DNA of 64,000 nt from Agathobacter sp. (GCA_022772675.1 JALEZW010000032.1:62001-126000); one strand, 5' to 3'; shown: positions 35,502 through 44,646, counted from the first letter of the stretch. Numbers and translations: made by a program. Notes: generated from the letters alone by a model not told the origin.

Positions 35502-37169
35502 TTACTTTAAAAGATGTAATTTTTTAGCAATCTGTGCCAAAGTACGTCCCTTCGGGAATTTCAAAATCTCTTCCTCCGTAAGCCCGTGGAATAAAAGAAG
35601 CACCACTGCATAAACAATAACAGAGACCATCACGGATAAGATGACTGCCACCGCATTCACATGAATCAGCACATAGCACCCCTTATATACCAGAAATGTT
35701 GCAATTCCCATAGCAAGGGAGGCAAATGCCGGTATCAGAAAGGTTCTCTTGATTTCCTGCCTGTAGCCACTGTATTTACGGATTGAAAGTGCATTTAAAA
35801 TACACATAAAAAGAGCAAAGAACATATTTGCAATCACTACCGCGTAGATATTCAGGCGGAAAAACAGCATCAAAAGAATCAGTAAAATCACATGGGCTGC
35901 CAATGAGATGCAGGCATTGATCACAGGTACCTTCAGTCTGTCAATTCCCTGCAGCAGTCCATTGGACAGGGTAGACATGGCATAAAAAACAACGGCGGCC
36001 GCACCAACTAACAGCATCGTTCCAGCCATAGGTGCTGTTTTTGCGGTTCCCGGGAATAACAACCGGCAGATGGGTTCTCCCAGAACAGCCAGTCCTACTG
36101 TACACGGGAACGAAATGATCATTACAAAACGCATGGCAGAATCAATCTGATTATGCACCATCTTCATATCCTTTTTGGCAAAAGACATGGTAAGTGTCGG
36201 TACTGAAGATGCTGCCATGGCAGATGCAATGGAAATAGGTACATTGATAAGGAGCTTATATTTCCCGGAAAATACTCCCCACCAGACATCTATCTGATTC
36301 TCTTTGTACCCTTGCAGCAATGCCACATTTTTAAATACACTCTGATCAATGATCCCACTGATATTGTATACAGTTGTACTTAAAAGAACCGGAATAATTG
36401 TTACGATGAGAATCTTCATGGTATAGGCAAAGGGTTCAACCTTTACCCCGCGCTCCCGTCTCATCCTGCGTTTAAAAATCTGCATATAGGCAAAAAAGAC
36501 AAACAGGACAAACAGCAATGCCGCAACTGAACCCAGATTTGTACCAAGTGTACCTCCTGCCGCACCATAAGCAGGACCATAATGGTCCGGATCCCCTAAA
36601 ACTGCCCCGATTCTGCTGCCGTAACGGTAAAGAACATAGGCTGCCCAGACACTGACAATTGCATTGACAATCTGCTCAATGATCTGGGAAATGGCACTCG
36701 GCATCATGGTTCCAAGTCCCTGAAAAAAACCTCGAAGCACCCCCAGTACAGCCACTACAATTAATGCCGGTCCTAATATCTTAAGGGCAAACACACTGTA
36801 TGGGGTTTTCAATAATGTTCCTGTAAAAAATTCTGCACCAAAATAAACGACTACCGCAGCAATCGTGCCGGTGGTAATGGCAAATAAAAGTGCGCCCTTT
36901 AAAATCTGATATACCGATTTATACTGTCCCTTTGCAGCCCTTGCAGATACCGTTTTGGATACTGCCTGAGGAAGACTGTAGGATGAAATAATCAGGATAA
37001 CATTATAAATATCGAATGCGCAGGCATAATATCCAATTCCCACATCTCCAATGATGTTATTCAGTGGAATCCGGTAAATCAGTCCGATGATACGGCTGAT
37101 AATGGATGCCACTGCAAGAATTGACCCCTGTACAAGAAAGTTCGTTCCGTCATTTTTTGATTTACTCAT
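35502..37169 (-). CDS. SpoVB/MurJ-like polysaccharide flippase (MOP family)
   Basis: A 555-residue polytopic protein with about 14 hydrophobic helices. The N-terminal 'LVQGSILAVASIISRIIGLIYRIPL' region (12-36) is typical of the SpoVB/YtgP branch of the MOP exporters, which move lipid-linked precursors across the membrane. The Bacillus paralogues act in spore cortex synthesis or general lipid II flipping, and sequence alone does not choose between them. It lies between a DUF3048 lipoprotein and a BofC-like protein. Confidence 0.85.
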   Translation of the reverse strand: MSKSKNDGTNFLVQGSILAVASIISRIIGLIYRIPLNNIIGDVGIGYYACAFDIYNVILIISSYSLPQAVSKTVSARAAKGQYKSVYQILKGALLFAITTGTIAAVVVYFGAEFFTGTLLKTPYSVFALKILGPALIVVAVLGVLRGFFQGLGTMMPSAISQIIEQIVNAIVSVWAAYVLYRYGSRIGAVLGDPDHYGPAYGAAGGTLGTNLGSVAALLFVLFVFFAYMQIFKRRMRRERGVKVEPFAYTMKILIVTIIPVLLSTTVYNISGIIDQSVFKNVALLQGYKENQIDVWWGVFSGKYKLLINVPISIASAMAASSVPTLTMSFAKKDMKMVHNQIDSAMRFVMIISFPCTVGLAVLGEPICRLLFPGTAKTAPMAGTMLLVGAAAVVFYAMSTLSNGLLQGIDRLKVPVINACISLAAHVILLILLMLFFRLNIYAVVIANMFFALFMCILNALSIRKYSGYRQEIKRTFLIPAFASLAMGIATFLVYKGCYVLIHVNAVAVILSVMVSVIVYAVVLLLFHGLTEEEILKFPKGRTLAQIAKKLHLLK

Positions 37170-37180
37170 AACTTACCTCA

Positions 37181-38278
37181 TCATTTTGCACTGATCACAT
37201 TTCCTGAGGATCTGCTGTTTTCACAGATTTCCACCCATGTTTTTCCAGGATTTAATACAATTTCCTGTCCCTTTTCATCGAAATAATGGGTGATATCTGA
37301 ATCGGATTTTCTGGTCCATGTGATGTCTACTGCCTTACCATTGGTGATGAATTTTCCGTCTCCTCCGGAAAGATAATCAATGTCTAACGTACCGTTCTTT
37401 GAATCTTTCAGGGAACTTCTGCAGTTCTGAATAATGATATTCTTCACCTTAAGCTGTTTTCCCGTTAAACCGTCCACCTGCTTTTCCCCGAATTCGTAGC
37501 GATAATACAGACCATCCTTTTCATTGTATTCAAACCAGGGCTTTGCGTCAACATAATACATGGATATTTTTTTTGCATCCGTTCCATCGGAAAGCATATT
37601 TTCAGCTTCTTCCGTCGTAAACTGATAATGGGGTGTGTAATCCTCAGGAAGACTGGTATCAAATCCATAGGTTTTCATTGCAGATGCAATATTTTCCCCG
37701 GTGGTATAAAGGTTATGAGGGGCTTTTCTGCTGTGGTCACGGTAATAAAATGCTCCCCCTTTTCCGGTAATCCCATCTACATTGTCAATAAAGGAACTGT
37801 TTAAAATATCAAGAGCATACTTGCTTTCTCCTGCATGGAAATATGCCGCACCGAACTCCTTTGCAAAATAGACGTAGTACAGACGGCAGCTTCTGACATT
37901 TCCCACCTTCTCCAGTTTCTTATAATTCTGATAGATTGCCATTAAACGGGTGATCCCGCCTTCTACCGGGCACTCGTAGATGATATCGGCACTTCCCACA
38001 CCATACTGCGGCAGGGTGACATGGGTATTTTCTGTCATTACCGCTACCGGACGGTTATAAGCGTTCTTTTCCTTTATCCATTTTCCAGTGTAAAAGCTCC
38101 TGACCTCCCCGGTATGGTCATCCACCGGCTCCGGTTCTGCCGTCTCGGTTTCTACTGCAGCAGCCTCACTTTCCGTTTCTTCCGGTACTGGCAGCGGTTG
38201 TTCTTTTTTCTTACACCCGGTTGTAAGACTGGCTATCAGTGCAGCAGTCAGACATATCCCCAGCCATTTCTTTTTCAT
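37181..38278 (-). CDS. DUF3048 (YerB-like) lipoprotein
   Basis: A 365-residue secreted protein. The signal peptide has a lipobox (LTTGC, Cys at about 22) followed by an acidic Glu/Pro-rich linker. The DUF3048 N-terminal domain begins at 'NRPVAVMTENTHVTLPQYGV' and holds 'RSCRLYYVYFAKEFGAAYFHAG' around residues 127-148. The C-terminal domain ends in a small beta fold ('GKTWVEICEN'). Function is unknown; Bacillus YerB is of the same type. Confidence 0.88.
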   Translation of the reverse strand: MKKKWLGICLTAALIASLTTGCKKKEQPLPVPEETESEAAAVETETAEPEPVDDHTGEVRSFYTGKWIKEKNAYNRPVAVMTENTHVTLPQYGVGSADIIYECPVEGGITRLMAIYQNYKKLEKVGNVRSCRLYYVYFAKEFGAAYFHAGESKYALDILNSSFIDNVDGITGKGGAFYYRDHSRKAPHNLYTTGENIASAMKTYGFDTSLPEDYTPHYQFTTEEAENMLSDGTDAKKISMYYVDAKPWFEYNEKDGLYYRYEFGEKQVDGLTGKQLKVKNIIIQNCRSSLKDSKNGTLDIDYLSGGDGKFITNGKAVDITWTRKSDSDITHYFDEKGQEIVLNPGKTWVEICENSRSSGNVISAK

Positions 38279-38323
38279 GTGATTTCCTCTCTTTTTTAAT
38301 TCTAAATGTCAGTTTCTATTGAT

Positions 38324-38353
38324 ATGAGGGTCAAAAGGTATTTTGCCCCTCAT
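38324..38353. repeat. Interrupted inverted repeat between ybeY and the DUF3048 gene
   Basis: Arms ATGAGGG (38324-38330) and CCCTCAT (38347-38353) with an inner CAAAA/TTTTG helix (38332-38336/38341-38345) and one mismatch. It lacks a U-tract. It sits in the 100-bp gap between the two genes. Confidence 0.55.
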
Positions 38354-38378
38354 TTGATACACACTGATATACAAAATG

Positions 38379-38882
38379 CTACTCTTCTCTTGGAATATTC
38401 AACTCTTCCAGAATCTGCTTCTGCTTCGGTTCCATCACCGCAGCGTCCTCCGGCTCAATATGGTCATAGCCAAACAGATGAAGCATACTGTGGACAATAA
38501 GAAAAGCAAATTCCCTTTTCGGACTGTGGCCATAATTTTGTGCCTGTTCCAATACCTTGTCCACAGAGATGATAATATCTCCCAACATAACTTCTCCGGT
38601 ATCCGGATTAAAATCCTCCTCCCGCTCTTCCCTTAAGAAATCAAAATTTCCCGGTTTCTCATAGGATAAAAGGGGGAATGACAAGACATCCGTAGGGCGG
38701 TCAATGCCCCGGTATTCCCGGTTGATCTCATGAATATTCTCATTATCGGTGAGGGTCATATTCACCTCTGCCTGATAGGGAAAATTTTCATGCACAAGGC
38801 AGAATTCCACAACGGATTCTGCCAGCTTGTCATATGCAAAATCAAAAGGTATGTTACAGGTCTCTTCTAAATAAAAACTCAT
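38379..38882 (-). CDS. ybeY: Endoribonuclease YbeY
   Basis: A 167-residue metalloprotein that matures the 3' end of 16S rRNA and acts in ribosome quality control. Zinc ligands are H131, H135 and H141 in HSMLHLFGYDH. The conserved 'YRGIDRPTDVLSFPL' is at 57-71. It overlaps the HD-like gene by 4 nt, within yqfC-yqfD-phoH-x-ybeY. The usual dgkA-cdd-era followers are missing downstream. Confidence 0.96.
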   Translation of the reverse strand: MSFYLEETCNIPFDFAYDKLAESVVEFCLVHENFPYQAEVNMTLTDNENIHEINREYRGIDRPTDVLSFPLLSYEKPGNFDFLREEREEDFNPDTGEVMLGDIIISVDKVLEQAQNYGHSPKREFAFLIVHSMLHLFGYDHIEPEDAAVMEPKQKQILEELNIPREE

Positions 38883-40063
38883 TGCAGTAATTCCTCCTCT
38901 GCCAGAAATTCCCGGATTTTTAAGAACTGATTCATGCTGACTCCGGATTCGTCATAAATTCCACTTGCGGAAAACTCATTGAGTGCCTGATAAATGACCA
39001 TATCCCGGTTCCAGGCACTTTTTCCCACATCTTTTTCCATGGCCTCCAGTCGGATGACAATGGCATCCACCATATGTACGAGAGCGGATTCCGGGGAAGA
39101 CGGTAAATGTTCCTCTCCATAGTATTCCGACAGAATAAGAGTCAGATCTTCCGGAAAACAAAGTGATTCTGCTTTGTCAACCGCATTTTTGATATAGGGT
39201 TCCCCAATCCACCGGCCCATACGGTAATAAAATCCACCGGCCAGACAAAGTGATGCCCTATAGCCCACATGGGAAGCACAGCGGCAGGCAATATCGGATA
39301 CCTTGTGGGCATGTTCGTATTCTGCCATGGAGAAATCCTTTAAAGCTTTTACCTCGGAATAGTCTTCTGCAACCATGTCCAGCAAATGATTGTCAATTTC
39401 ATTATCTGCTGACTTTGCCAGCCATGAGAATACCAACTGTGTAAAGAATGCACTGACAACTCCACAGGAAATCCCATACAGGAAGGTCTGTGGATTTATC
39501 TCTTTCGAAGACAGATAATCAAACAGTTCCGGAAGCAGCATCCCTGTACAAAAAGTAAGCAGAGTCAGATAAATCCGGAAAGTCTTTTCCCGCAGGGCAT
39601 GAGAAAGGACAGCTCCTAAAACCGTTAGAGTCATATACCCTGCCAGTGCATAAAAACTGCCGCCAACCGTCAGGGCAAGAAGCAGATCAAAAAACAGCCC
39701 CATCGTCATAGCTACCATAGAATTAGATACTGCAGAAAGCATGATAACCGGAATCATAACAGGGCGGTAAAATTCCGGAAGGAGGCTTACCCCAAATGTT
39801 AACAGGCAGCAGGCGGTATAGACAGCCGCTAAACGGATAAAGGTTGTCTTTGTATTTGCGGAAATTCCCTTTTTCCTTCTCTCATACTCCAGCTCGAAGA
39901 TGCTGATCATCAGATAAAGCAGCGTCAGAAACAGCATACACAGCCATTCATCCGGATACAGATGGCTTCTGACACTTAACATTGCCGCAAGGGCAAAGGT
40001 AGTCAGAACAATGGTAAGAAGGGAAAGCACCCGGTACAGATTAATCGTTTCTTTTGGTTTCAT
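38879..40063 (-). CDS. PgpH-related membrane protein with degenerate HD domain
   Basis: A 394-residue protein. Residues 1-215 form about seven hydrophobic helices, and the rest is a cytoplasmic helical domain that aligns with the HD domain of PgpH, the c-di-AMP phosphodiesterase. Position between phoH and ybeY is the normal pgpH slot. Yet the large extracellular domain is absent. The HDIGK motif reads YRMGR (280-284) and the HHG motif reads YYG. Only a His in 'YEHAHKV' (251/253) and an Asp in 'HMVDAIV' (333) remain. Catalysis is therefore unlikely. It could be a sensor or scaffold, or a decaying gene, but the frame is intact and overlaps both neighbours. Confidence 0.7.
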   Translation of the reverse strand: MKPKETINLYRVLSLLTIVLTTFALAAMLSVRSHLYPDEWLCMLFLTLLYLMISIFELEYERRKKGISANTKTTFIRLAAVYTACCLLTFGVSLLPEFYRPVMIPVIMLSAVSNSMVAMTMGLFFDLLLALTVGGSFYALAGYMTLTVLGAVLSHALREKTFRIYLTLLTFCTGMLLPELFDYLSSKEINPQTFLYGISCGVVSAFFTQLVFSWLAKSADNEIDNHLLDMVAEDYSEVKALKDFSMAEYEHAHKVSDIACRCASHVGYRASLCLAGGFYYRMGRWIGEPYIKNAVDKAESLCFPEDLTLILSEYYGEEHLPSSPESALVHMVDAIVIRLEAMEKDVGKSAWNRDMVIYQALNEFSASGIYDESGVSMNQFLKIREFLAEEELLQ

Positions 40064-41061
40064 CTTCGCTCCTGTCCTGGGGATTTCTTTTTGGAGCGGC
40101 TGTTCGCTTTGTTTTCGTAATCCTCATAGGCCTGCACAATTTTCTGTACCAGAGGGTGTCTGACTACATCCTTGCTGGTTAAACGGCAGATTCCAATCTC
40201 ATCTATTTTTTTAAGAACAGTAAGTGCAACGTCTAAACCGGATTTACTGCCCGGCGCAAGGTCCTTTTGTGTAGCATCTCCGGTAATGACGGCTTTTGAT
40301 CCAAACCCGATACGTGTTAAAAACATTTTCATCTGTGCAGGTGTGGTATTCTGCGCCTCATCTAAGATAATAAATGCGTTGTCTAAAGTCCGTCCTCTCA
40401 TATAGGCAAGAGGTGCCACTTCAATCAGTCCCTTCTCCATATTTTTCTGGAAAGTTTCTGCTCCCATAATCTGATAAAGGGCATCATATAACGGGCGGAG
40501 ATACGGATCTACTTTGCTCTGTAAATCTCCCGGCAGGAATCCTAACTTCTCCCCCGCTTCAATTGCCGGACGGGTCAAAATGATACGTCCTACTTCTTCA
40601 TTTTTAAATGCCGTAATTGCCATGGCCATGGCAAGATAGGTTTTTCCGGTACCGGCAGGTCCCATTCCAAAAACAATCATTTTACTGCGGATATTGTCCA
40701 CATACTCTTTCTGTCCCAGTGTCTTTGGCTTTACCGGTTTTCCCTGAATGGTATGGCAGATTACATCCTTATCGATTTCTACCATTTCTGCCCCTTTATG
40801 CTCCTGCAGCAGGGCAAGCGCATAATTGACATTCTGTTCGGTAATCACATTTCCATGCATGGAGAGCTCATACAGCTGCTCAAACACCTCCCGGGCTCCG
40901 CCGGCAGCGGAGGGATTACCGATGATCTTTACCTGATCATCCCTTACCACTACAGTAACTCCTAATGCCCGTTCTATCTTTTTAATATTGGCATCAAACT
41001 GTCCGAAGACATTTGCCATATGTTCGGTGGGTATCCGAATTGATATTTCATTCAGACTCAT
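40060..41061 (-). CDS. PhoH-family ATPase
   Basis: A 333-residue protein of the PhoH/YbeZ type. Its N-terminal KH-like region ('VKIIGNPSAAG') is followed by a P-loop ATPase domain with Walker A 'GMGPAGTGKTYLAMA' and Walker B 'NAFIILDEAQNTTP'. The family works with YbeY in rRNA processing. It overlaps yqfD by 14 nt and the HD-like gene by 4 nt, so all are translated together. The tail is basic. Confidence 0.94.
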   Translation of the reverse strand: MSLNEISIRIPTEHMANVFGQFDANIKKIERALGVTVVVRDDQVKIIGNPSAAGGAREVFEQLYELSMHGNVITEQNVNYALALLQEHKGAEMVEIDKDVICHTIQGKPVKPKTLGQKEYVDNIRSKMIVFGMGPAGTGKTYLAMAMAITAFKNEEVGRIILTRPAIEAGEKLGFLPGDLQSKVDPYLRPLYDALYQIMGAETFQKNMEKGLIEVAPLAYMRGRTLDNAFIILDEAQNTTPAQMKMFLTRIGFGSKAVITGDATQKDLAPGSKSGLDVALTVLKKIDEIGICRLTSKDVVRHPLVQKIVQAYEDYENKANSRSKKKSPGQERR

Positions 41062-42286
41062 TCACAGGTTCCTTTCGTTTCATTTGTTTCACTTCGGTGG
41101 GTGCAGTTTCTGCTATATTTTCACAGGCTTTTACCCGGCCATATATGTGATAAGAATTTTCTCTCTGTTCCATCATAACATTTTTATCCATAATTCGCAC
41201 CCCATTTTCTTCTAAATCTGCAAGAAATTGTTGAAAATGAGTAAGAGCCAGCTTTTTTGCCTCTGATTTTGATACAGAAACAGTTTCATTTTCCATCTCT
41301 CTGGTCGTAATTTCTCCCCAGTATACCGGCAGATAGAAACTGTCCAGAATACAGAACTGACTGCTGTTTTCCACCGTCTCAGCGGCGGCATACTCTTTTT
41401 TTAAGGAAGGGGTAATAAAACGGTAATCCAGAATTCTTATAAAATAACGTTTCGTCACCTCACCGGTTGCCTTTTTACAGATCATTTTCATGGGGATGTC
41501 ATCGCTGTAATCATAGAAAGTAATGCCATAGATATCCGCATCCGCACTTTTATAATAGTATGTTCCTACTTCTCCGTTATCATCCAGGATTTCCTGTCTG
41601 CCGCATACTAAAAGCCCGCCTTTCTTTACTTTATCACCCTTTTTCACCTTGGGAGTCCCACTTCTGGTAATGATTGAGGCAATGGTGGCATCCTTTGCGG
41701 CAACGAGATCCATGCAGGTTCTGGTTTCGGTGGTGGTCTGTTTCACTTCAATTTTTTCCTGAATACAGACCACCAGCTTGGTGCCCTCCTCATATACACT
41801 TGCCCAAATAACCGGTGCAAAATCCTTTCTAAGGGAAAGCTCCAGTTCATCGTGATCAATAGCAGATGCAGAAATTCCATAGGTAATCCCCTGGTGCTTT
41901 AGATATTCCATAATCGTATCCTCCCCCAGAGAGGCATTGCCTTTAATTTCAATTCTCCAGATTCTGGTGGACAGGAAGCATACCAGAAGGAAAATGACTG
42001 CCACAAACAGGAAAAACGGTTTCCGCTTTCGATACTTATGCAAAAGAAATGGAAGTCCCCTTCTCTTTGTTATAAACAGTCTGGTTCTGGTTTTACGTAG
42101 AAACGGATGCAATGCATAGATATCACATAGCTTCATAAAAAAGCAGGCTTTTGTTTCTGACTCCATGGAAAGATTCCAGACAAAAATATTATGTCTTACA
42201 CAGAGATTTAAAAAGCGGGCCGTATTTTTCCCGGTAACCGTAACCGCAAGAAAGCCGTGGATGTATCTGAGGAACCACTCTATCAT
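41048..42286 (-). CDS. yqfD: Sporulation protein YqfD
   Basis: A 412-residue protein of the YqfD (SpoIV-like) family. It has a transmembrane helix near residues 87-107 ('PFFLFVAVIFLLVCFLSTR' region). After it come an extracytoplasmic POTRA-like start ('IKGNASLGEDTIMEYLKHQG') and the rest of the YqfD domain. In Bacillus yqfD is a sporulation gene of SigE type. It overlaps yqfC by 4 nt. Confidence 0.9.
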   Translation of the reverse strand: MIEWFLRYIHGFLAVTVTGKNTARFLNLCVRHNIFVWNLSMESETKACFFMKLCDIYALHPFLRKTRTRLFITKRRGLPFLLHKYRKRKPFFLFVAVIFLLVCFLSTRIWRIEIKGNASLGEDTIMEYLKHQGITYGISASAIDHDELELSLRKDFAPVIWASVYEEGTKLVVCIQEKIEVKQTTTETRTCMDLVAAKDATIASIITRSGTPKVKKGDKVKKGGLLVCGRQEILDDNGEVGTYYYKSADADIYGITFYDYSDDIPMKMICKKATGEVTKRYFIRILDYRFITPSLKKEYAAAETVENSSQFCILDSFYLPVYWGEITTREMENETVSVSKSEAKKLALTHFQQFLADLEENGVRIMDKNVMMEQRENSYHIYGRVKACENIAETAPTEVKQMKRKEPVNESE

Positions 42287-42576
42287 ACCGGAAAGGAGAT
42301 TTCCTCAATATATCCGGAAATTTCAATCAGGTCACCGGAAAATTTCTGAATGCATAAATTTCTTCCAATGACCTGAATCCGGTATGATTTTGCGGCTATC
42401 ACAATGGCACTGTCGCAGTATTTTAAAATTCCCCTGTGATTTACCACGCAGAGAGTCCGGTTTCCCTCCAGGGATAAAAGAGGCATACCAAGAAACAAAT
42501 CCTTCGGCAGTTCCATATGTTCCACAAGGTGTTCCGGCTTTTTATTCTGTTTACTCTGATTCCAACGGCTTTTCAT
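42283..42576 (-). CDS. yqfC: Sporulation protein YqfC (YabP/YqfC family)
   Basis: A 97-residue member of the YabP/YqfC family. The core 'LFLGMPLLSLEGNRTLCVVN' region, a beta-rich segment and 'YSIRIQVIG'-type strand match the family. YqfC is made in the mother cell early in sporulation in Bacillus. It heads the yqfC-yqfD-phoH-x-ybeY operon. Confidence 0.9.
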   Translation of the reverse strand: MKSRWNQSKQNKKPEHLVEHMELPKDLFLGMPLLSLEGNRTLCVVNHRGILKYCDSAIVIAAKSYRIQVIGRNLCIQKFSGDLIEISGYIEEISFPV

Positions 42577-42608
42577 ACTTCACTATATGAAAAAAACAAT
42601 AAGTTTAT

Positions 42609-43424
42609 TCATTTTGGTTTCCGGTACCTCTGAAGGAAAACATTGAGTTCCGCCGAAAGCATCATAAGATACATGCAGAAATACAGCCACAGCATAATAA
42701 GTGCAACAGTAGTCAGACTTCCATACATGGAAAAACCATTAAAATAATCCACATAAACCGACAAACCAAAGGAAAAAATATACCATGCAGCTGCACAGAC
42801 CGCAGCTCCCGGAAGCTGACTTTTTAAGGTAAGCTTCTGGTTGGGAAGCGCCGCAAAAATAATATCAAAAAACAAAATCAGAAGCAGAAGAAAAATAAGC
42901 CCCCTGAATTTTTCCAAAAATAAAATAAAATCCCGTATCAGAACCAGTTTTTCCACCGCAAGCTTATGCAGGCGGTTTCCAAATACCAGAACTACCAGTG
43001 TAAAAACAATAGCCACCAGAAAGACAACCGTATAAATGACCGCCCAGAACCGCAGTACAAACCAGTTTCTTGTCTCTTCTAATTCATGGACAGAGTTGAG
43101 TCCGTCAGCCATATACTGGATTCCCTTGGCGGCTGACCACACTGCAACAATAGCAGTAATGGAAATCAGTCCCACAGAACGGCTGTAAATTTCTTTTACC
43201 AGAGAAATTAAAAATGGTGACACGTATTGTGGCATAATTTTTTTGATCACTGTAATGACCATGTCTTCCGTGATATTGGTATACTGCAGGAGAGAGGAAA
43301 ATACCATTAAAAATGGTATCAGGGATAAAATTACAAAAAAAGCGGACTGGGCAGAATAGGCATTAATCTTATCTTTTTTACATTTATCCAAAAATTCTTT
43401 AACCAGTTCTATCATCTTCTTCAT
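42609..43424 (-). CDS. YihY/BrkB-family membrane protein
   Basis: A 271-residue integral membrane protein with about six helices. Family landmarks are 'NAYSAQSAFFVILSLIPFLM' (21-40) and 'AAKGIQYMADGLNSVHE'. It was once misnamed ribonuclease BN; the real role is unknown and envelope transport has been proposed. It lies 13 nt after rlmH, with which it probably shares a promoter. Confidence 0.9.
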   Translation of the reverse strand: MKKMIELVKEFLDKCKKDKINAYSAQSAFFVILSLIPFLMVFSSLLQYTNITEDMVITVIKKIMPQYVSPFLISLVKEIYSRSVGLISITAIVAVWSAAKGIQYMADGLNSVHELEETRNWFVLRFWAVIYTVVFLVAIVFTLVVLVFGNRLHKLAVEKLVLIRDFILFLEKFRGLIFLLLLILFFDIIFAALPNQKLTLKSQLPGAAVCAAAWYIFSFGLSVYVDYFNGFSMYGSLTTVALIMLWLYFCMYLMMLSAELNVFLQRYRKPK

Positions 43425-43437
43425 TATATTCCATCCT

Positions 43438-43917
43438 TTATTTGTGGTATGGTTCGTGGTGGATAATCCGGCAGCTTCTATAAATCTGTTCTAACAGTAT
43501 AACCCGCATCAACTGGTGGGGAAACGTCATCTTAGAAAAACTTAACTGTTCATCTGCCCTGCTTAACACTTCATCAGAAAGTCCAAGAGAACCGCCAATG
43601 ATAAAATATACATGGCTGATGCCGGACAGTCCCAGCTTTTCTATTTTTTCAGCCAGCCCAATGGAATCCGACTGTGTGCCATTAATTGCAAGGGCAATGA
43701 CGTATCCGTCCTCATGAAGTGCCTTTAGGATGCGTTCTCCCTCTTTCTTTTTTACGAGAGTAATCTCTGTTTCACTTGCCTGCTCTTTCGTCTTTTCATC
43801 AGCCACTTCTATAATATTTAAACTACAGTAGCGGCTGAGGCGTTTGGAGTATTCCTTTACGGCCTCCGTATAAAATTTTTCTTTTATTTTTCCTACGCAG
43901 ATAATTGTAATTTTCAT
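43438..43917 (-). CDS. rlmH: 23S rRNA (pseudouridine1915-N3)-methyltransferase RlmH
   Basis: A 159-residue SPOUT methyltransferase that methylates pseudouridine 1915 in helix 69 using SAM. The knot region '[18 protein letters not shown]', '[15 protein letters not shown]' and the tail '[19 protein letters not shown]' identify it. No Shine-Dalgarno sequence precedes the ATG, and the -10 ends only 11 nt upstream. The message is probably leaderless. Confidence 0.96.
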   Translation of the reverse strand: MKITIICVGKIKEKFYTEAVKEYSKRLSRYCSLNIIEVADEKTKEQASETEITLVKKKEGERILKALHEDGYVIALAINGTQSDSIGLAEKIEKLGLSGISHVYFIIGGSLGLSDEVLSRADEQLSFSKMTFPHQLMRVILLEQIYRSCRIIHHEPYHK

Positions 43918-43928
43918 TTTTTTATTTT

Positions 43929-43956
43929 ACTATATTTCTCTGTAAATTTGAACCAA
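43929..43956 (-). promoter_or_regulatory. Promoter of rlmH giving a leaderless mRNA
   Basis: Minus strand: TTGGTT (43956-43951), 16-nt spacer, TATAGT (43934-43929). The start point, some 6-7 nt on, would lie about 4-5 nt before the ATG. Confidence 0.55.
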
Positions 43957-43969
43957 TAAATGTTATAAT
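43941..43969 (+). promoter_or_regulatory. Candidate promoter of xpt
   Basis: Plus strand: weak -35 TGTAAA (43941-43946), 17-nt spacer, perfect TATAAT (43964-43969). It overlaps the divergent rlmH promoter. The leader of about 44 nt has only a small GTTAC/GTAAC hairpin. Confidence 0.45.
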
Positions 43970-44019
43970 AAGCTTACGTTACCATACAGTAACAATACTA
44001 CATAAGCGAGGTATTGAAA

Positions 44020-44592
44020 TTGAAGGAATTACAGGACAGAATAAAAAAGGACGGTATCGTCATTAGTGAAGACATTTTAAAGGTTGACAGCTTTGTGAAC
44101 CATCAGGTGGATCCTACGCTGATGCAGCATGTGGGAGCTGAATTTGCAGAGCATTTTAAAGATCGCGGTATTACGAAAATTGCCACGATTGAGAGCTCCG
44201 GCATCCCACCGGCACTTATGACTGCCCAGGCAATGGAACTTCCACTCATCATCTTAAAGAAGCAGCCATCAGCAGTACTTAACGACCACCTGTATCAGAC
44301 AGAGGTTACTTCCTTTACCAAAGAAACCAGCTATGAGCTTACCCTCTCTTCCAAATTCATTTCAGAAAAGGATCATGTGCTGATCATTGATGATTTTCTT
44401 GCAAACGGAGAGGCAGCAACCGGAGCTATTCGCCTGATCCGTAAGGCTCATGCAACAGTTGCAGGAATCGGAGTTCTGATTGAAAAATCTTTCCAGCCGG
44501 GACATGAGAAACTGACATCCCAGGGATTTGATGTCTATGCTCTGGCGCGAATCGGGCATATGGAAAAGGATAAGATTACCTTTATTGACTAA
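44020..44592 (+). CDS. xpt: Xanthine phosphoribosyltransferase
   Basis: A 190-residue purine-salvage enzyme that makes XMP from xanthine and PRPP. The '[13 protein letters not shown]' N-terminal block and the PRPP-binding motif '[16 protein letters not shown]' are typical. Two in-frame TTG codons exist. GAGGT at 44008-44012 has 7 nt spacing to the TTG at 44020 but only 1 nt to 44014, so 44020 is chosen. The short leader has no room for the purine riboswitch common on xpt in Firmicutes. Confidence 0.94.
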   Translation: MKELQDRIKKDGIVISEDILKVDSFVNHQVDPTLMQHVGAEFAEHFKDRGITKIATIESSGIPPALMTAQAMELPLIILKKQPSAVLNDHLYQTEVTSFTKETSYELTLSSKFISEKDHVLIIDDFLANGEAATGAIRLIRKAHATVAGIGVLIEKSFQPGHEKLTSQGFDVYALARIGHMEKDKITFID

Positions 44593-44601
44593 GGGAAAAG
44601 T

Positions 44602-44630
44602 AAAATGGGAGTGCCTGTCACTCCCATTTT
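44602..44630. terminator. Bidirectional terminator between xpt and the zinc-ribbon/TPR gene
   Basis: A perfect 12-bp stem, AAAATGGGAGTG (44602-44613) with 44619-44630, 5-nt loop, A and T runs on both sides. It serves both convergent genes. Confidence 0.85.
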
Positions 44631-44646
44631 TATTTTCAGTTCTTTT

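Noticed and set aside
43970-44019. Guanine riboswitch upstream of xpt
   Set aside because: Leader too short and no three-way-junction sequence; only a small GTTAC/GTAAC hairpin.
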